A stretch of 64,000 nt of DNA from Brienomyrus brachyistius (lineage: Eukaryota; Chordata; Actinopteri; Osteoglossiformes; Mormyridae). Below the pieces are notes generated by a model. That model saw only the letters and a program-made list of their open reading frames with translations. It was not told where the DNA came from and ran no database searches. The stretch covers positions 27,623,920 through 27,687,919 of the forward strand of contig NC_064544.1 in the NCBI RefSeq assembly GCF_023856365.1. The letters are read 5' to 3'. Positions 49,997 through 62,395 of this stretch are shown piece by piece. The first letter of the stretch is position 1. Each line of letters begins with the position of its first letter. A program made the position numbers and the translations under genes.

Positions 49997-51179
49997 GATA
50001 TTTGGCCAACTAAATTCAAAATCCACTGCTTCACTTTCAGCTGTGACGTCTTCATCGTTTATGCCGTCAGCCGACTCCCTAAGCTTAAAGATGGCATGAA
50101 GAAGGTCATTATTCAGTCATTTACATTCACGTTTTCTTTGTTCTTTACATAGTTCCTGTTAGGAAAAAATGGCAGCGACAATTGAAGTTGTGTATCTGGC
50201 TTCGAATCTAACGTGCTGTTTATCCACGGAATAGCAGCATTAATGCCAGTAGACAAAAATTATGGTCTGTGGAAAAAATAACCGGCAAATTTACCCCTGT
50301 TGTCAGTCCTGTCTAAGCTTTGGGCACCTTCATGGGTGGCGTTACCAAGCAAACACTTCAGCTCTGCCATGGCAATCAGTTCCATTTTGCTCTTCGCCTG
50401 TTTTCCGACCAGGACTGGCACCGGAAGGCAGGACCTGGTTGGACAGAGCTTGGGTTTCGGGGGGGTCCTGCAGTTCGTCAGTGGTCTGTGCCTCAGGATC
50501 AGCCCTTGGGGCTTCAGCCAGGACGCCCTCTACTGTAAGGCTTCCTGACACTGTCACAGCCTCTTCCTGAGCCTCTGTTTGTTGTGGTTTTGGGCTCTGT
50601 GATCCAGATGCCGACACGCTTCCGACGGTGACCCTTCTGCCCCCGCCTCCACCCGCACACCCTCCCAGAAATTAGACAAGTAAATAAAGGCTCAAGATTA
50701 GGTCATCGGCGCTTTGACCTGCTGCCAGGGATAATATTATGTTTCGGTATCATTACCACCCAATCACACCAGTGTAATTGTAACGTTCTGGTCACTTACA
50801 ACACATTTCTTTTTATTTCCTCTTTTTAATCATGTTTTTTTTTTTTTTTTAACTTGTGCCTCCAGTACTTTGAATTCATGGAAAAAAAAGCTGAAAACAG
50901 GCACCAAAAACCTGCCCAATTATCTGCTTTGTAGACATTTAGATATGCTCTGTTGGGCCAGATGTTCTTATCCGTGGTGATTTAAAATGCACACAACTAA
51001 CATTAGTCCTGTCGATGCCTTTATTTCTTTATGTATTTCACTTATTGATTTTTAGGGGTATCGTGACAAGCGACACAACGGCAGCCACACACATCTGCCA
51101 CCGAAATGACGGAACTGAACATTTGCGCTGCATGTTAGGCATGTGTTAGCCTTCACGGCCGTGTAAGATGATTTTATTG
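49997..51179. other. Intergenic, noncoding
   Basis: Mostly unique. A minus-strand frame at about 50342-50670 has acidic and Pro-rich composition but no recognisable domain or start. A T homopolymer lies at 50837-50850. Confidence 0.5.
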
Positions 51180-51390
51180 TCATTATTATTTCTGTTACCA
51201 TTTTACCGCCTAGCTGACGCTTTTATTGAAAGCAGCTTACAATCGTACCCATTTATATGGCATTTTTTAAAATGAAGTAGTTAAGTTTTAGAACGCCGCT
51301 GAAAGGTACAACAGTCAGCGCCTCCCGGAGCTTGAAATCCACGACCTTTTGGTTGAGAATGAGTGTCCTTAACCAGAAAGGTCTGAGAAA
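51180..51390 (-). repeat. Degenerate tRNA-derived SINE
   Basis: On the minus strand, TGTAAGCTGCTTTCAATAAA and AGCGTCAGCTAG match the conserved tail of teleost SINEs (GTCGCTTTGGATAAAAGCGTCTGCTA type). CTCAACCAAAAGGTCGTGG is the remains of the head. Confidence 0.65.
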
Positions 51391-53230
51391 GGTCAAGGGA
51401 AAATAGTGTCCCAGAAGGCTGCCTCTGGCAGGTGGCTGAAGTCTGCTCGCAAGGTTCCTCTTTCAGCTGGACAACACTGTCCCACCGGCCGCTGACCCAC
51501 CTGCGGAAGGGAAGGCACTCCTCTCTGTGCCCCTCTGAAAACAGCCCCCACGCCTTCCCATCGCACCTTGCCATTTGCCCCTTTTCATCTCGGAAAGCCT
51601 GTTTCTGCGGGTGTCAAGTATCAGCACTGGTCTGTTTGTGTAAAATCGCCCTGGTTGTTTTCTGCACTAGAGGGAACAGTCATACATGTGTTCGGAACGC
51701 AGCATGAGTAACCCCCCCCCCCCCCCCCCCGCCCGCCCCCGCCCCCCAACAACACTGCTTTTCAATTTACTAACAGCCCTGGGGCTCGCCTGCCCGTTAT
51801 TTATTTTCTCCACATCTTTGTACCTCAATCCAATTATTTCTGTGCATGTGTTTGTAGTAAAAATAAATAAAAGAGCCGCCTCCAGATGCGAACATCATCG
51901 CTTTCATATCAACACCTTTTAAGGAGTGATCGCACTCGGGTTTTAGGACGAGGAGCGATGATGTTACGTGGGTCAGTCGGAGGACGGAGTGGTGCGCGGA
52001 AGCCAAAGTCTTCTTAGAGATCAAAAGAGGGATACGTGGAGGGTGGCTTCGGAGTTCCCCCCAGAGTTAGACGCAGAGACATGTGGGGGGGGGCCTTACA
52101 TTTTCATACCCAAGTTTGATCTGATGGCAAACAGACCTGGTCATTCAGATTCATGCCAATCGCTACACATGCCTCTGACGTTCACGGTGTGCCTAACCTC
52201 CTAGAGACTGGGGATAGATGTTCCTAAACCTGAACTGCTGTCAGTCCATGCTGTACTGTAGAAGGGCCAGCAATGAAAACGCCGTCCTCCGTGCAGCGGT
52301 AACGTGAAGGCATCGTTCTAACTCGCACAATTACTCTCATTCGTCTTATACGATGAAACCATAAGCCGTTTCTTCCAAACCAAATAAAATGATTAGTTGG
52401 TTTGACTTGAGCAGATGGTTAAATTTCTCAGTAGTGGTGGGTGTCTGGAATGATTTAACATGTGGTGAGGACAGGCAAAGGTGCAGGCAAGACGCACGAT
52501 GGTGCACAAGCTACTGGCACTTTCATTAAATATTAGCATTTGTGTCTGTACTGTATGTACTTGGCTGTTTAACCTTCTAATGGATCTAACCCTCATTCTG
52601 AATCTGTCCCATTATTCGGGTGATAATAACTAAAAGTTCTGAAAGCATTGAAATGGTGCTTAAGGTCTCCTCCAAAATGATGCTGGTTTAACTGGAGTCT
52701 GGGGAACTGCTTTTGTCCCCTTAAGTGACATCCAAAAATAGATCTGCTGTTTATATATATATATATATATATATATATGGGCAAATGTATGAAATGTTTA
52801 CTTTACTAAAGCTGTATTACAAAGCAAAACAGTCAATGAAAAAAGGCCATCCATATGGTCGATGTCCTGTTGATTTTGCGATCATAGCTGTGAGCTGTTG
52901 CGTACCGACCATAGCTAGTCCGAGGAGGTCGTCTTGCTGCATCTGAATCCCTGCAGGACAAGAGAGCAATGGTCTCATTACTGCTGTCATATGGGACGGG
53001 TCTGACGGAAGTCAGTGTTCACTCACCAGCTGTCGGCGATCACCCCGTGGCTCCATGGTCAGCTTTAGAAAGGCCACATTTTTACAGATCTCATTCTAAA
53101 CATCTTATATTGATTTAGATTTTTTGTTCTGTTTTGTTTGCTTCGCTATTCGTGAACAATGACATAGTGCTAATGATTCCCTGGCCCATGGTCTAAGAAG
53201 ACCAAGTCCCACAGTTAAGGGAAGTCGACA
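51391..53230. other. Intergenic, noncoding
   Basis: Holds a C-run (51711-51730), a unique block to about 52200, and an (AT)n microsatellite at 52751-52778. No gene was recognised. Confidence 0.5.
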
Positions 53231-53246
53231 TCTTTTTTGCTTGTTT

Positions 53247-53303
53247 TTATTTATTTATTTATTTATTTATTTGATTTGATTTGATTTGATTTGATTTGAT
53301 TTG
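53247..53303 (+). repeat. Compound (TTTA)n(TTTGA)n microsatellite
   Basis: About seven TTTA units pass directly into about six TTTGA units. The second motif differs by one inserted base. Confidence 0.9.
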
Positions 53304-53670
53304 CAGAAAGTCTTTGTTGTGGATCTGTGAATTTAAGATTTTCTTTTTGATAATGATGGCATACAGTAATTTGACTTTGAAAACCGCACACATACTTGTA
53401 CTATTTGCGGGTAAGATACTTATTCTGACGTCAATGGAAATGTGTTTCCTGTCTTTATTTTGGCCAAAGGAATTGCATAATAGTAGGGGTTTTAGCGACC
53501 CGGGGGGGAGGGGGGGGGGGTGGATTCTCTACACATATTCATCTGTCTTCTGTCCTTTATTTTTCTTAAGTATATTTAATAGGCCCTGAATTGAATGTTA
53601 CGTAAGATGGCAGGAGCTTCCAGAGCTTCGTTTAATGATCACTGAAGGTTGAACCACATGGGCAGACAGA

Positions 53671-53757
53671 GTAATCCCAGGGAGCCAATCCCAGAGAGCC
53701 AATCCCAGGGAGCCAATCCCAGGGAGCCAATCCCAGATAGCCAATCTCTGAGAGCCA
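53671..53757 (+). repeat. 15-bp tandem repeat with CCAAT
   Basis: The unit GGGAGCCAATCCCAG is repeated about five to six times with decay at the end. Every unit carries CCAAT, the NF-Y core, on the same face. Confidence 0.85.
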
Positions 53758-54829
53758 CCTTCCATCATAAAAAAAGGAATTTTCTCAGTTGTGACACAAG
53801 AATTATTCGATACGGGATGATTGAGAGCATGGGGCTGTTACCATCACTTTCAAAACATACCCCTGAAAAAATGGAATGAAGCCTCAATATTTAAAAAAAA
53901 AAAATCTAAGTATTTTAGCAGAATATTCCACTAGCTGGCTGGAGCGCCGTAGGTAGAATATTTAAATAACATTGTGTGCAACATATGAATGTGTCTACAA
54001 TTACAGACCAGTGGGACTTGCTTTCTTGGCTAATTTCTTTTTCTAATTATGTTTTTTTTCCAAGAAAAAATGAATGGAATTTCTTAGCAGATTCCGTGTT
54101 ATTTATGTTGGTAACATAAATAGATCATTTTCACACATCATTTTGTTTCAGGGCTGTTTTGATCTCTACTCAGCTACACTGTCTCTCCTTAATCTATCAT
54201 TACTTTGGCACATCTGCTTGGTGGTACCGAAAACATTTGTTTTGAATATTTACAGCTAATAATAAGGGAATTATGAAATGATAATATTGGCTAATTATGT
54301 TAAAATACAAGTAATATGTGCGTTGAGCTGTAACACAAAGAAATCATTAGTAATTTCATCCAAGGATAAAAAAGTCTATAAAAATTAATCAAATCAAAAG
54401 AAGGAAAGAAGAAAATTGCAAATATATACATCAAGGAGACAGATACCGCGATGTGACATTCCCCACCCGAGCCATAAGCCGCGAAGCATCCCAGCTTCCC
54501 CAACCGGAAAAGTCAGATGCTGTCCATTTTTTAATTACACATTGCCATTCGCTAAGTTATTATTTTATTTTTCTTAATATTTATTCCATTAATATTACAT
54601 AATATTGTTTTCCTGTAATTCTATTTGTGTATTGTGCATTTTTAAATTTGCTTCCACTTGCTTCCTTGTCTGTATTGTATGTACTTTTAGCGGTTCTCTG
54701 TGTACCTTGAATTCCCGCAAGAATTTCCCTCTGGGATCTATAAAGTTTTTTTTTTTTTTCTTTTCTTTATGCGGAGACTGTGATTAATAAGTCGTCTTTC
54801 AGATTAAACTGCTAAAATGGCACAAACAG
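53758..54829. other. Intergenic, noncoding
   Basis: AT-rich. GGGATCTATAAAGTTTTT at 54734 resembles a retroelement 3' end. Nothing else was recognised. Confidence 0.55.
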
Positions 54830-55080
54830 CATTTGAACGATAAAGATCTTCCATCCACCCTCACGGTTATCTCATATATTTGTGCTCCACCTCTTGTAGG
54901 AATGGGGGACAAAGCCGCTATAGGCCACAGGCCTCTGACCTTTGGCCTGGGGGATGTCAAGGTCTTGTGGTGCAGGGGTGAAGTGCACTGTGTGAATCGG
55001 TCAGCAGCCCGAGTGCGTGGCCTTTCCGGCAGGCTGAAGCTGCCATGCTCCGCGCAGAGGCAGGGTTAAAGGCAGGTTAC
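54830..55080. promoter_or_regulatory. Candidate regulatory block with DR1 site
   Basis: Complex unique sequence containing TGACCTTTGGCCT at 54936-54948, whose reverse complement AGGCCAAAGGTCA is a DR1 nuclear-receptor element (RXR, HNF4, PPAR or COUP-TF type). GTCAAGGTC follows shortly. Confidence 0.4.
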
Positions 55081-57079
55081 TAGGGCAGCACGGCCATTCA
55101 GCAACTGGACTTCCCAAGTGGACACGATTAGCTTTAGCAAAATACCCTGTGGTTTAAAGAGGTTAAATGCTTAGCCACAGAAACACAGTGTATGTGACTA
55201 AACACTACATGTGACTTAAGGGACTCGTATCATGCTAAATAGTATACAGTAACAGTGGATCATTGATACGTCTCATAATATTTAATTTTAATCTTTTTAA
55301 ACCGTGTTCTTACAGTTATATTTACCCAGTTTATTTTACTTTTGGAGTAATCGGTCAATCAATATATTACCACTGTAGTAGGAACAGATAGCATTTTAAA
55401 AGAATATTTTTGCTTGAATGGTTATATTCTTATAATTATTGTGCAAGGTGTATATTCAATATTCACTGTTTAGATTTTCTCTAAAGGAAGTAGGAGTAAC
55501 AAAATGCACGATTTGAATTCATTTTCCTAAAAGGACAGAAAGGGGATTCTGGTGAACCTCACGTGCCCCACAGTCTGTTTTCCAGACACGCTTGTGCTGA
55601 TAAACCAGGACGAATGTTTACTGGGCTGCCACCAACCTTGTGCCTCTATAAATCTGACAGAAAATTTGTTTGCCCTCTGAACTGGGGCGTCCCTCGCGAG
55701 CCTCGTAGACGATTCTGTTAAAGCGATCAGATGGCCGGGTGGAGTGTCGGGGGGTGGTGTTGAGGTGGGGGAGGGGGATTGGGGGGTGAGAGCGTGTGCT
55801 ATGCAGCTCTCGAGGAGGGCCCAAGCTAATGAGAGCCTCTCTGCTCGGCTCTTGCTGTAAATCAGGTCTCCCTGGCAGGATTTCACAGGCCTCTCTACAT
55901 GAAAATAATGGGCTTTACTCTCATAGTAAATACTTTCCTGCTCTGTTGTGGTATGTTTTTGCACTTTTCACCCTGTGCATGTTAGAAAAAAAAGGAAAGG
56001 GAATCAAAGGAAGGAGGATGGGGGCTGAGTGGGGGCTGGGTGAGGTGCTGGATTTATTGAATAATTGAACTGTTTTTTGTAAATAGCAACTGAGTCGTTT
56101 TTAAGAGGTTTACACCAGAGTCTGAGGTGTACCTGGAGGTGTCTGAGTGGCATGGGGGCTGTCAGAGTGCCACTGCATTAATTATCCAGTTAATGGTTGT
56201 GACCATTCACCGCACAGAGGCGGGGGATGATTGGGGGAGCTGTTTTCATAAGAGACGGGTCAGGGGCTTCACCTGGCGACAGTGCCACTGGGCTGACATT
56301 TCTGCGCAGTGGTGTGGCGACGCAGTGGTATCCAGGAAGATCTAATAAAAGCTGAGTTACGCCCAGTTACACAGACAGTCCAGTGCCAGTGAATCCCCCC
56401 CCCCCACACACACACACACACAACTTTGCAGAAAGGCGTTTTACTAGTTGCTCATCTAATGAGTTCAGCCTTTGCCAGTGGTGACGTATTAATGTCCCTC
56501 TGTGATCCTGACCGCTCACTTTTTCCCATAATGCTGTCCAGTTTCCTTATTTCTGCCATTCATGACTTCAGGCCCTGCTCCTCTGCGTGGTCCTGTTCAC
56601 AGCTTGCCTACGGAAGCCGGGCACCGTCCCACTGAGGCGGAAGTTCCCCGGATTCCGTCTCCAATGCACTGCGCTCGTCATGTGCGGCAACGAGGCTCAG
56701 AAAAAGTGACCAGTCACTCAGAAACCTCAGCACTTGGGAGACTCGAAGGGCTTCAGTGTGTAAAGCGGCTCAATATTTATCCATTTCAGAATCGGAATTA
56801 GAATCAGAGTACTTTTAGTACTTTTAGTACTTTTATTACTTTTAGTACTTTTATTACTTTTAGTACTTTTATTATCAAACTTCCGTACAGTGCTGGAATT
56901 CTTCATTGACCCATGGATAATGAACATCTAAGAGTAATATCTGTGCAGGACATGCATGGGTTGAGACTGGAGCTACAGTAGCCCAGGACCGCAGGTTGGG
57001 GGTGTCAGGGATGGGCCCTTCGCAGGGCACAATTGAACATCAAATGCCAATATAATCATTACAAAACTGCTAACAGTCC
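55081..57079. other. Intergenic, noncoding
   Basis: Contains a G-rich tract at 55737-55790 with quadruplex potential, a C-run plus (CA)n at 56396-56423, and a (TACTTTTAG)-type tandem repeat at 56810-56876. No gene was recognised. Confidence 0.5.
56810..56876 (+). repeat. 9-bp tandem repeat TACTTTTAG/TACTTTTAT
   Basis: About seven units alternating between a G-ending and a T-ending form with TTAC junctions. Confidence 0.85.
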
Positions 57080-57290
57080 TGCCTAAAGCGGTAAGCCAAT
57101 TGAAGTGGTGCGAATTTGGATTCTGTGCCTGTGTTCGAATCCCATCCCCTCTAGGGCCCTTGAGCAAAACCCATAACCCCAACTGCTCCAGGAGTACTGA
57201 AGGCCAGCTCGTCCTGCTCTCTGACCCCAAACTTTCCTCACTTGTATGTCATTTTGGACAGAAGAGTCAGCTAGATAACGCAAGAAGCAA
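57080..57290 (+). repeat. tRNA-derived SINE
   Basis: Degraded A-box (GGTAAGCCAATTGAAGTGG), B-box GTTCGAATCCC at 57133-57143, CCTTGAGCAAAACCCATAACC, and tail GTCATTTTGGACAGAAGAG...AGCTAGATAACG. This is the classic order of a teleost tRNA SINE. Confidence 0.8.
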
Positions 57291-58961
57291 AAATGTTGGG
57301 GGAGGGCATCTTCTCCATGTCTCTGTTCTCATGATTTTATTACCTCCGGTCTTTAGTCATTGTAACAAATCGCTGTGAACAATTCAGCTTATTTTGTTAC
57401 CTGATTCCTTTAGCTGTCGTCAAAAAGAAGGTCACATCAGACTTGGCGGGAAGCGACTTGGCTAATAAGACTGTGTTACTTTGTAAGGATTGGGTGTTAT
57501 CCGTATGGTATTTTATATTCTAAGATTTCATACGAGACATTGGATTGATTTTGAAAGGTCTGTCTGGTAATAATTTTCCGACAGGGCATGACAGTTAGTT
57601 CAAGAACAGAACTAAAGCAACAAAAACCAGTGAACCACAAGCCCTGATGCAAGATCTAAATCATCTTTAATAATGTTAAATGGGATGACGAACAGGTCTT
57701 CTATTGACGGGTTTGCATCGTTTCCTTTTCACGTCTGTCCTTCTGTCTTAAAAATACACGCTTTACCTCCAAATGAAGCATCAATGTCAGGTCAAGTCTG
57801 TAAATAAGCAGCTCAGATGTAATCAGGGATGCCAGCGTCATTGCTGGCCTGCATGCTGGAGCGGGATTCTAAGGTTCTGCTGAATCCAAACATATTTTAA
57901 GCAGCACCGCACAAAGGTTTTCAATTTGCTTTTTAAATTGTTATAACAATCTAGTAACCAAATGTATAACATACGGTGGCAACACATCAAAGCTCATTTT
58001 TTTTTACTGTAAGTTTTATGTGAAGGAGAACTTTGTTATTGAAGTTACAGCTCACGGTTTTCCAGTTATTGTTTGGTTAAAGTAGTCGACTCTGTACCGC
58101 AAGAGGGAAAAAAAAAATTGACCCACGTCCAGTTAAATTATGGACGAAGTGTGATAAGTCTTGGATTAGGTAATGTGGTATTCCATCCTTTTTTTGCGGG
58201 TGCCTGTATGATGCGTTTCTCAAGTCATGAGCACGACGGAAAATTCTGGAGATACAACACAAAGGAGACCCCAGAGTTGAGAGCTTGAGTACTCTCTTGT
58301 GTGCCGGCAGCCGCTGTTAAACGCAAATATGTATAACGTTGCCACTTATAAACCACATGCTGTCGACTTAAGAAAACAGATGTTTAGTCAAATTACCGCT
58401 CACTGAAAATTGATTTGTTTCAATTTTGTTTAGTTTCCTGGAAACACTTAACTGAACACCATGAGGGGAGTTTTAGACCTCTAATCAAACCTAGCCAAGG
58501 AACATTCCAATCCTACAAACCCTTACAGCATACCTTTATGGCAAACAGCATCCATCCCATCTCAAACTATTTTCTGTTTTCATACCCTAAAGGGGAATCA
58601 ACAACCTTACTCCAACGGCCGGATATGATTAGTGTCGCCAGACCCTCAGCCAAGATATTGTTTCAGCATTTCAGCTAGGATTGATGCTCCTCATGAAGCC
58701 TTAGAACATCACTCATATTAGACAAAAAAAAATCAACATGAAGATAACTTAGAAACCTTTGTTTTGCAGCTGTATTTTGCAGAGGGTTGAGCTTTTCCAA
58801 TGATTTAACAGGACAGGGGAAATATCAGATTGCTAAATTATTGTTGCATTGCTTGCAAGCAAGTATTTTCTCAATTGTAAATGACTTAATGCAATGTATA
58901 TTTCACCTGCAATAGAACTGTTGCATATTTCGTTGATTTAGCATGTCAATAGGGGTGCAGG
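57291..58961. other. Intergenic, noncoding
   Basis: AT-rich unique sequence; nothing recognised. Confidence 0.55.
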
Positions 58962-59288
58962 GGGGCGGCATGGTGGTGCAGTGGTTAGCATTGTTCCTTA
59001 ACACGTCTGGGACCGGGGTTCGAGTCTCCGCCTGGGTTACATGCGTGTGGAGTTTGCATGTTCTCCCTATGTTGTCGTGGGATTTCCTCCAGGTACTCCA
59101 GTCCCCCCCCACAGTCCAAAAACATGCTAAGGCTAATTGGAGTTACTAAATTGTCCGAGTGAGTGTCCCCTGCGATGGGCTGACCCCGTATCCTGGGCTG
59201 TTCCCTGACTCATGCCCATAGCTTCCAGGATAGGCTCCGGACTCCCCACGACCCAGAAGGATAAGCAGTTTGGAAAATGGATGGATGG
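58962..59288 (+). repeat. tRNA-derived SINE with (ATGG)n tail, copy C
   Basis: Head GGGGCGGCATGG, A-box TGGTGCAGTGGTTAGC (58974-58989), B-box GGTTCGAGTCTC (59017-59028), body with CCAAAAACATGC, end GTTTGGAAAATGGATGGATGG. It is the only full copy of this family on the plus strand. Confidence 0.88.
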
Positions 59289-62207
59289 GGTTGGGGGTGT
59301 CTATCTCAGCATTGTTGAACGGCTCTATATTTTGCTGTAAGTTGTAAAGTGAAAATCCCACTTTCCTCTGTCTAAATCTGCCTTGGGAAGCACATTTCAC
59401 CTTGCAGGGCGTTTTTCTTAGAGGGTTCTTTCACTTCCTAATCCACCTGCGCCATAAATCTGTACCGTTACTTACGTCCATAGCTATGCCAGCAGACCAA
59501 AATGGGGTTTAAAAACTTGTGCCTTACTTTTGGCCAATTCAGATCAATAAAGGACAATTCAGCCTGTATCCAAAGCTTGTGGGCAAGGCAGTTCAGTTGC
59601 ACTCACCCTGTCTGAACATGTGGTCAGACTATATACTGTTTCAGCTCCCTCACAGTTTAAGAACTGAACCAATGTCTGACCGCAAGTGGCCTTTGCCCTC
59701 TGGTCACTGCGCCATCCATACCACACAGTCCTTGGAGGCAATGTGACCTGGTCACGGACATGGCCAAGTGCTGTCAGCATCGCCGCAGGCTTTGCTCCTC
59801 TGCTAAGTTGGCTTGGGACCCTTTGGGTCCATCACCCTCACCTCAGCACCATGGACATCAGCCATCCACTACAATCACTCAGAGGCTGTCAGTGCATGCC
59901 TGAAGAACAGAGGAGAGGGTAAGAAAACATGACCGGCCTAGCCAATTGGAAACGGATCATTAGGGTCAACCGTCAATGACGGGAAGTTCGTTTGTTTTAT
60001 TCTCTTCTCTCTCTCTTTCTTCATGGCTATGGGTGTGGAGCGTGTGCTCTCAGGCCAAATGGAACGTGTCTGGACTCGACAGATAACCAGACTCAGGCCA
60101 CAAAACATTCCAGAACCTCTCCAATCCCTATAGATAGATCCACAACCAGTGTCCCCCTCTTTCCCGGTACACTGGCTGAAAAAAGGAACGTGACTCACTG
60201 CAGACGGCCATGACTGCACATAGCCGGGGGAGAATGCATTACAGCTTGTTTTTTCAGAAAACAAAAAAGGAGTTTTTCTTCGTACAGGAAATAGAAGTGC
60301 AGAATTATATTGTCTGTTAGCTTTAGGTTTCCAGATGTAGACTGTGCAGCGCAGGCTTTCTCCAGCAGCACAACAGCGTCCTGTATAATAACAGCCGTCG
60401 AGATTTATCCGGGTGGCAAGAGAATTTTCCAAGTTACTCCATCACTGACCGAAGTAGAATATAGAAGAGTCCTAGCAAGTTCCTCGTGTCGAGTCATTGA
60501 CCCCAACCTACCAAGGCCGTCGAAAGGATGCAACCCCTACCCCTTCTCAGCCACAGTAGCAAAAGACTGCACCCCCCCCCACCCCACCACCACCACCCAA
60601 GGCTTTGGTCTTTAGACCAAAGGATATATAAACAGGATTGGATACTGGCAAGGGACTTGTATGCCAACAAGGAATATGCAGGAAGTTTTACTACAGGAGC
60701 AGTTAAAATAGGGGTTGCTGGAAAAGGGGCCGAGGTGAAAGAGTCAGCTTCTGCAGCCCCCCGGGGGGCTCGCATAACCGGCTGCTGTTTTCGCTAGTGG
60801 TGCAAGTGCCTGGGAGAGCCATTGGTACGCGATGATTCGCATTCATGCACACGCACACACATTTACTTAACTGGCAGTGGGCTCTTCACTTTCACTTTAA
60901 TACGATATACTGTATTCCACCTAACTGCACGTTAAAATATCATATACATACAGTAATCAGGCTTATTAAGAAAAAAGTTGCTACTTTCAGTGTTTAAACA
61001 CTGAACACATCCTCTGACACAGAGGCATGTGCAGGAATCTTCTCACTTGTTGGAAAAACAGTTTCCAACAGTCCATCAGTCTTTTATCCAACAGTCCATC
61101 AGTCCATCCATCTTCAAACCGCACGTACTGCTCAGGGTTGCTGGGGGAGCCTCTCAGGCAGCACAGAGCACAAGGCCGGGGCACATATACATAGTGATGG
61201 CATGAAAATGACTGTTGAATTTACACTGTCTGTCATGGTTTTGCACTTCTCACCAATAGCAAACGATGGATATCACCTTCCTGGATGGTTAGCCACTCAA
61301 GGCACCCAGGGCCTTGGCTGTGAGATCGGTATACCCAGTAGTTAACACAATAAGGACCTACCATAATATTCCAAGAAGTGTATTTTGGATATTACTCCAT
61401 GCCGTTCTTGTTAGATCTTCCCTTGTTTCTCAATAGGAAAGGAACCCGGACGACATGAATCAAGCTCTGTACTGAGAGGGGGATTCAAAGCTAATATTTG
61501 ATCTGGACCTCCCCCAGTGTATAGAGGCCTTGAAACAGAGGCATTTGGTCAAGACTACTGTGTGTACGCGAGTGGCGAGACTGGGTGTCCTTCTGGCACA
61601 TGATGGAAGTCCTTGTAATTACTGGCTTGGGATTAAGACGGAAACCTTGATTCAGCCATAAATCAGGAGCTGCAGACCTATCTTGCAGCATTATCCCCAT
61701 GTGACTTTCTGGTTTCAGTGTTCTGAGTTTGAATCCTTCCATTTCCCTGAATCTGTATCTGTCTTCTCCACCCTCAGTCTTCTGCCTCTTTAATCTTCCG
61801 TTCCGGGCATGGGGGAGATCTCCATCCCACACCTCACATCCTGAGGAGAGGCATGAACCGCTCTTCCAAGGATTTACTGCGGTGCAAACTCAGTCCTGCA
61901 TACTTTTATGCCATTATGTAAGGCAGTGAGTTGTTATTTTGTCATTTTTTACCAGTGGTTGGAAGGGGGTTACACTGTAGAACGCACATACAAAACTACA
62001 CACTGTTACCTGCAAGCAAATGCTCACATGCCAGGGATTCTCTGTGTACTTTACTCATCTATTTCCTAGGTTCTCAAAGCCGGTGGAGTTTGAGTGCACT
62101 TGTTTGTGTGAATTTTATACATGCACACACGCCTGACCTTATCAGCACTGGTTTGTGCTCGGTGGTCTTCATGGGTATGTTATGCTACAGGTGAGGCTGA
62201 AGACTGC
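59289..62207. other. Intergenic, noncoding
   Basis: Mixed composition. Contains a C-run near 60571 and an old L2-like tail around 61080-61185 (CCATCCATCTTCAAACCGC). Several short ORFs have no recognisable domain. Confidence 0.5.
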
Positions 62208-62395
62208 TGTCATACGCCTTAAATGCATACGCCTAAGGCAGTCATAGCCACTGTCATACGCCTTAAATGCATACGCCTAAGGCAGTCATAGCCACTGTCA
62301 TACGCCTTAAATGCATACTCCTAAGGCATTCATATCTACTGTCATACGCCTAAAATGCATACGCCTAAGGCAGTCATAGCCACTGTCATACGCTT
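62208..62395 (+). repeat. 44-bp tandem repeat, 4.3 copies
   Basis: Units start at 62208, 62252, 62296 and 62340 and a partial unit at 62384. The consensus begins TGTCATACGCCTTAAATGC and ends GGCAGTCATAGCCAC. Each unit contains the inverted pair GCCTTA...TAAGGC. Copy 3 is the most diverged. Confidence 0.95.

Noticed and set aside
52751..52778. (AT)n run as a cruciform or origin
   Set aside because: Ordinary dinucleotide microsatellite.
53671..53757. CRISPR-like short repeats
   Set aside because: Simple 15-bp tandem repeat without spacers.
57080..57290. Functional tRNA gene at the B-box
   Set aside because: The A-box is degraded, no cloverleaf is possible, and the tail is that of a SINE.
62208..62395. 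CRISPR-like array
   Set aside because: Units are directly contiguous with no unique spacers, and the context is a vertebrate genome.
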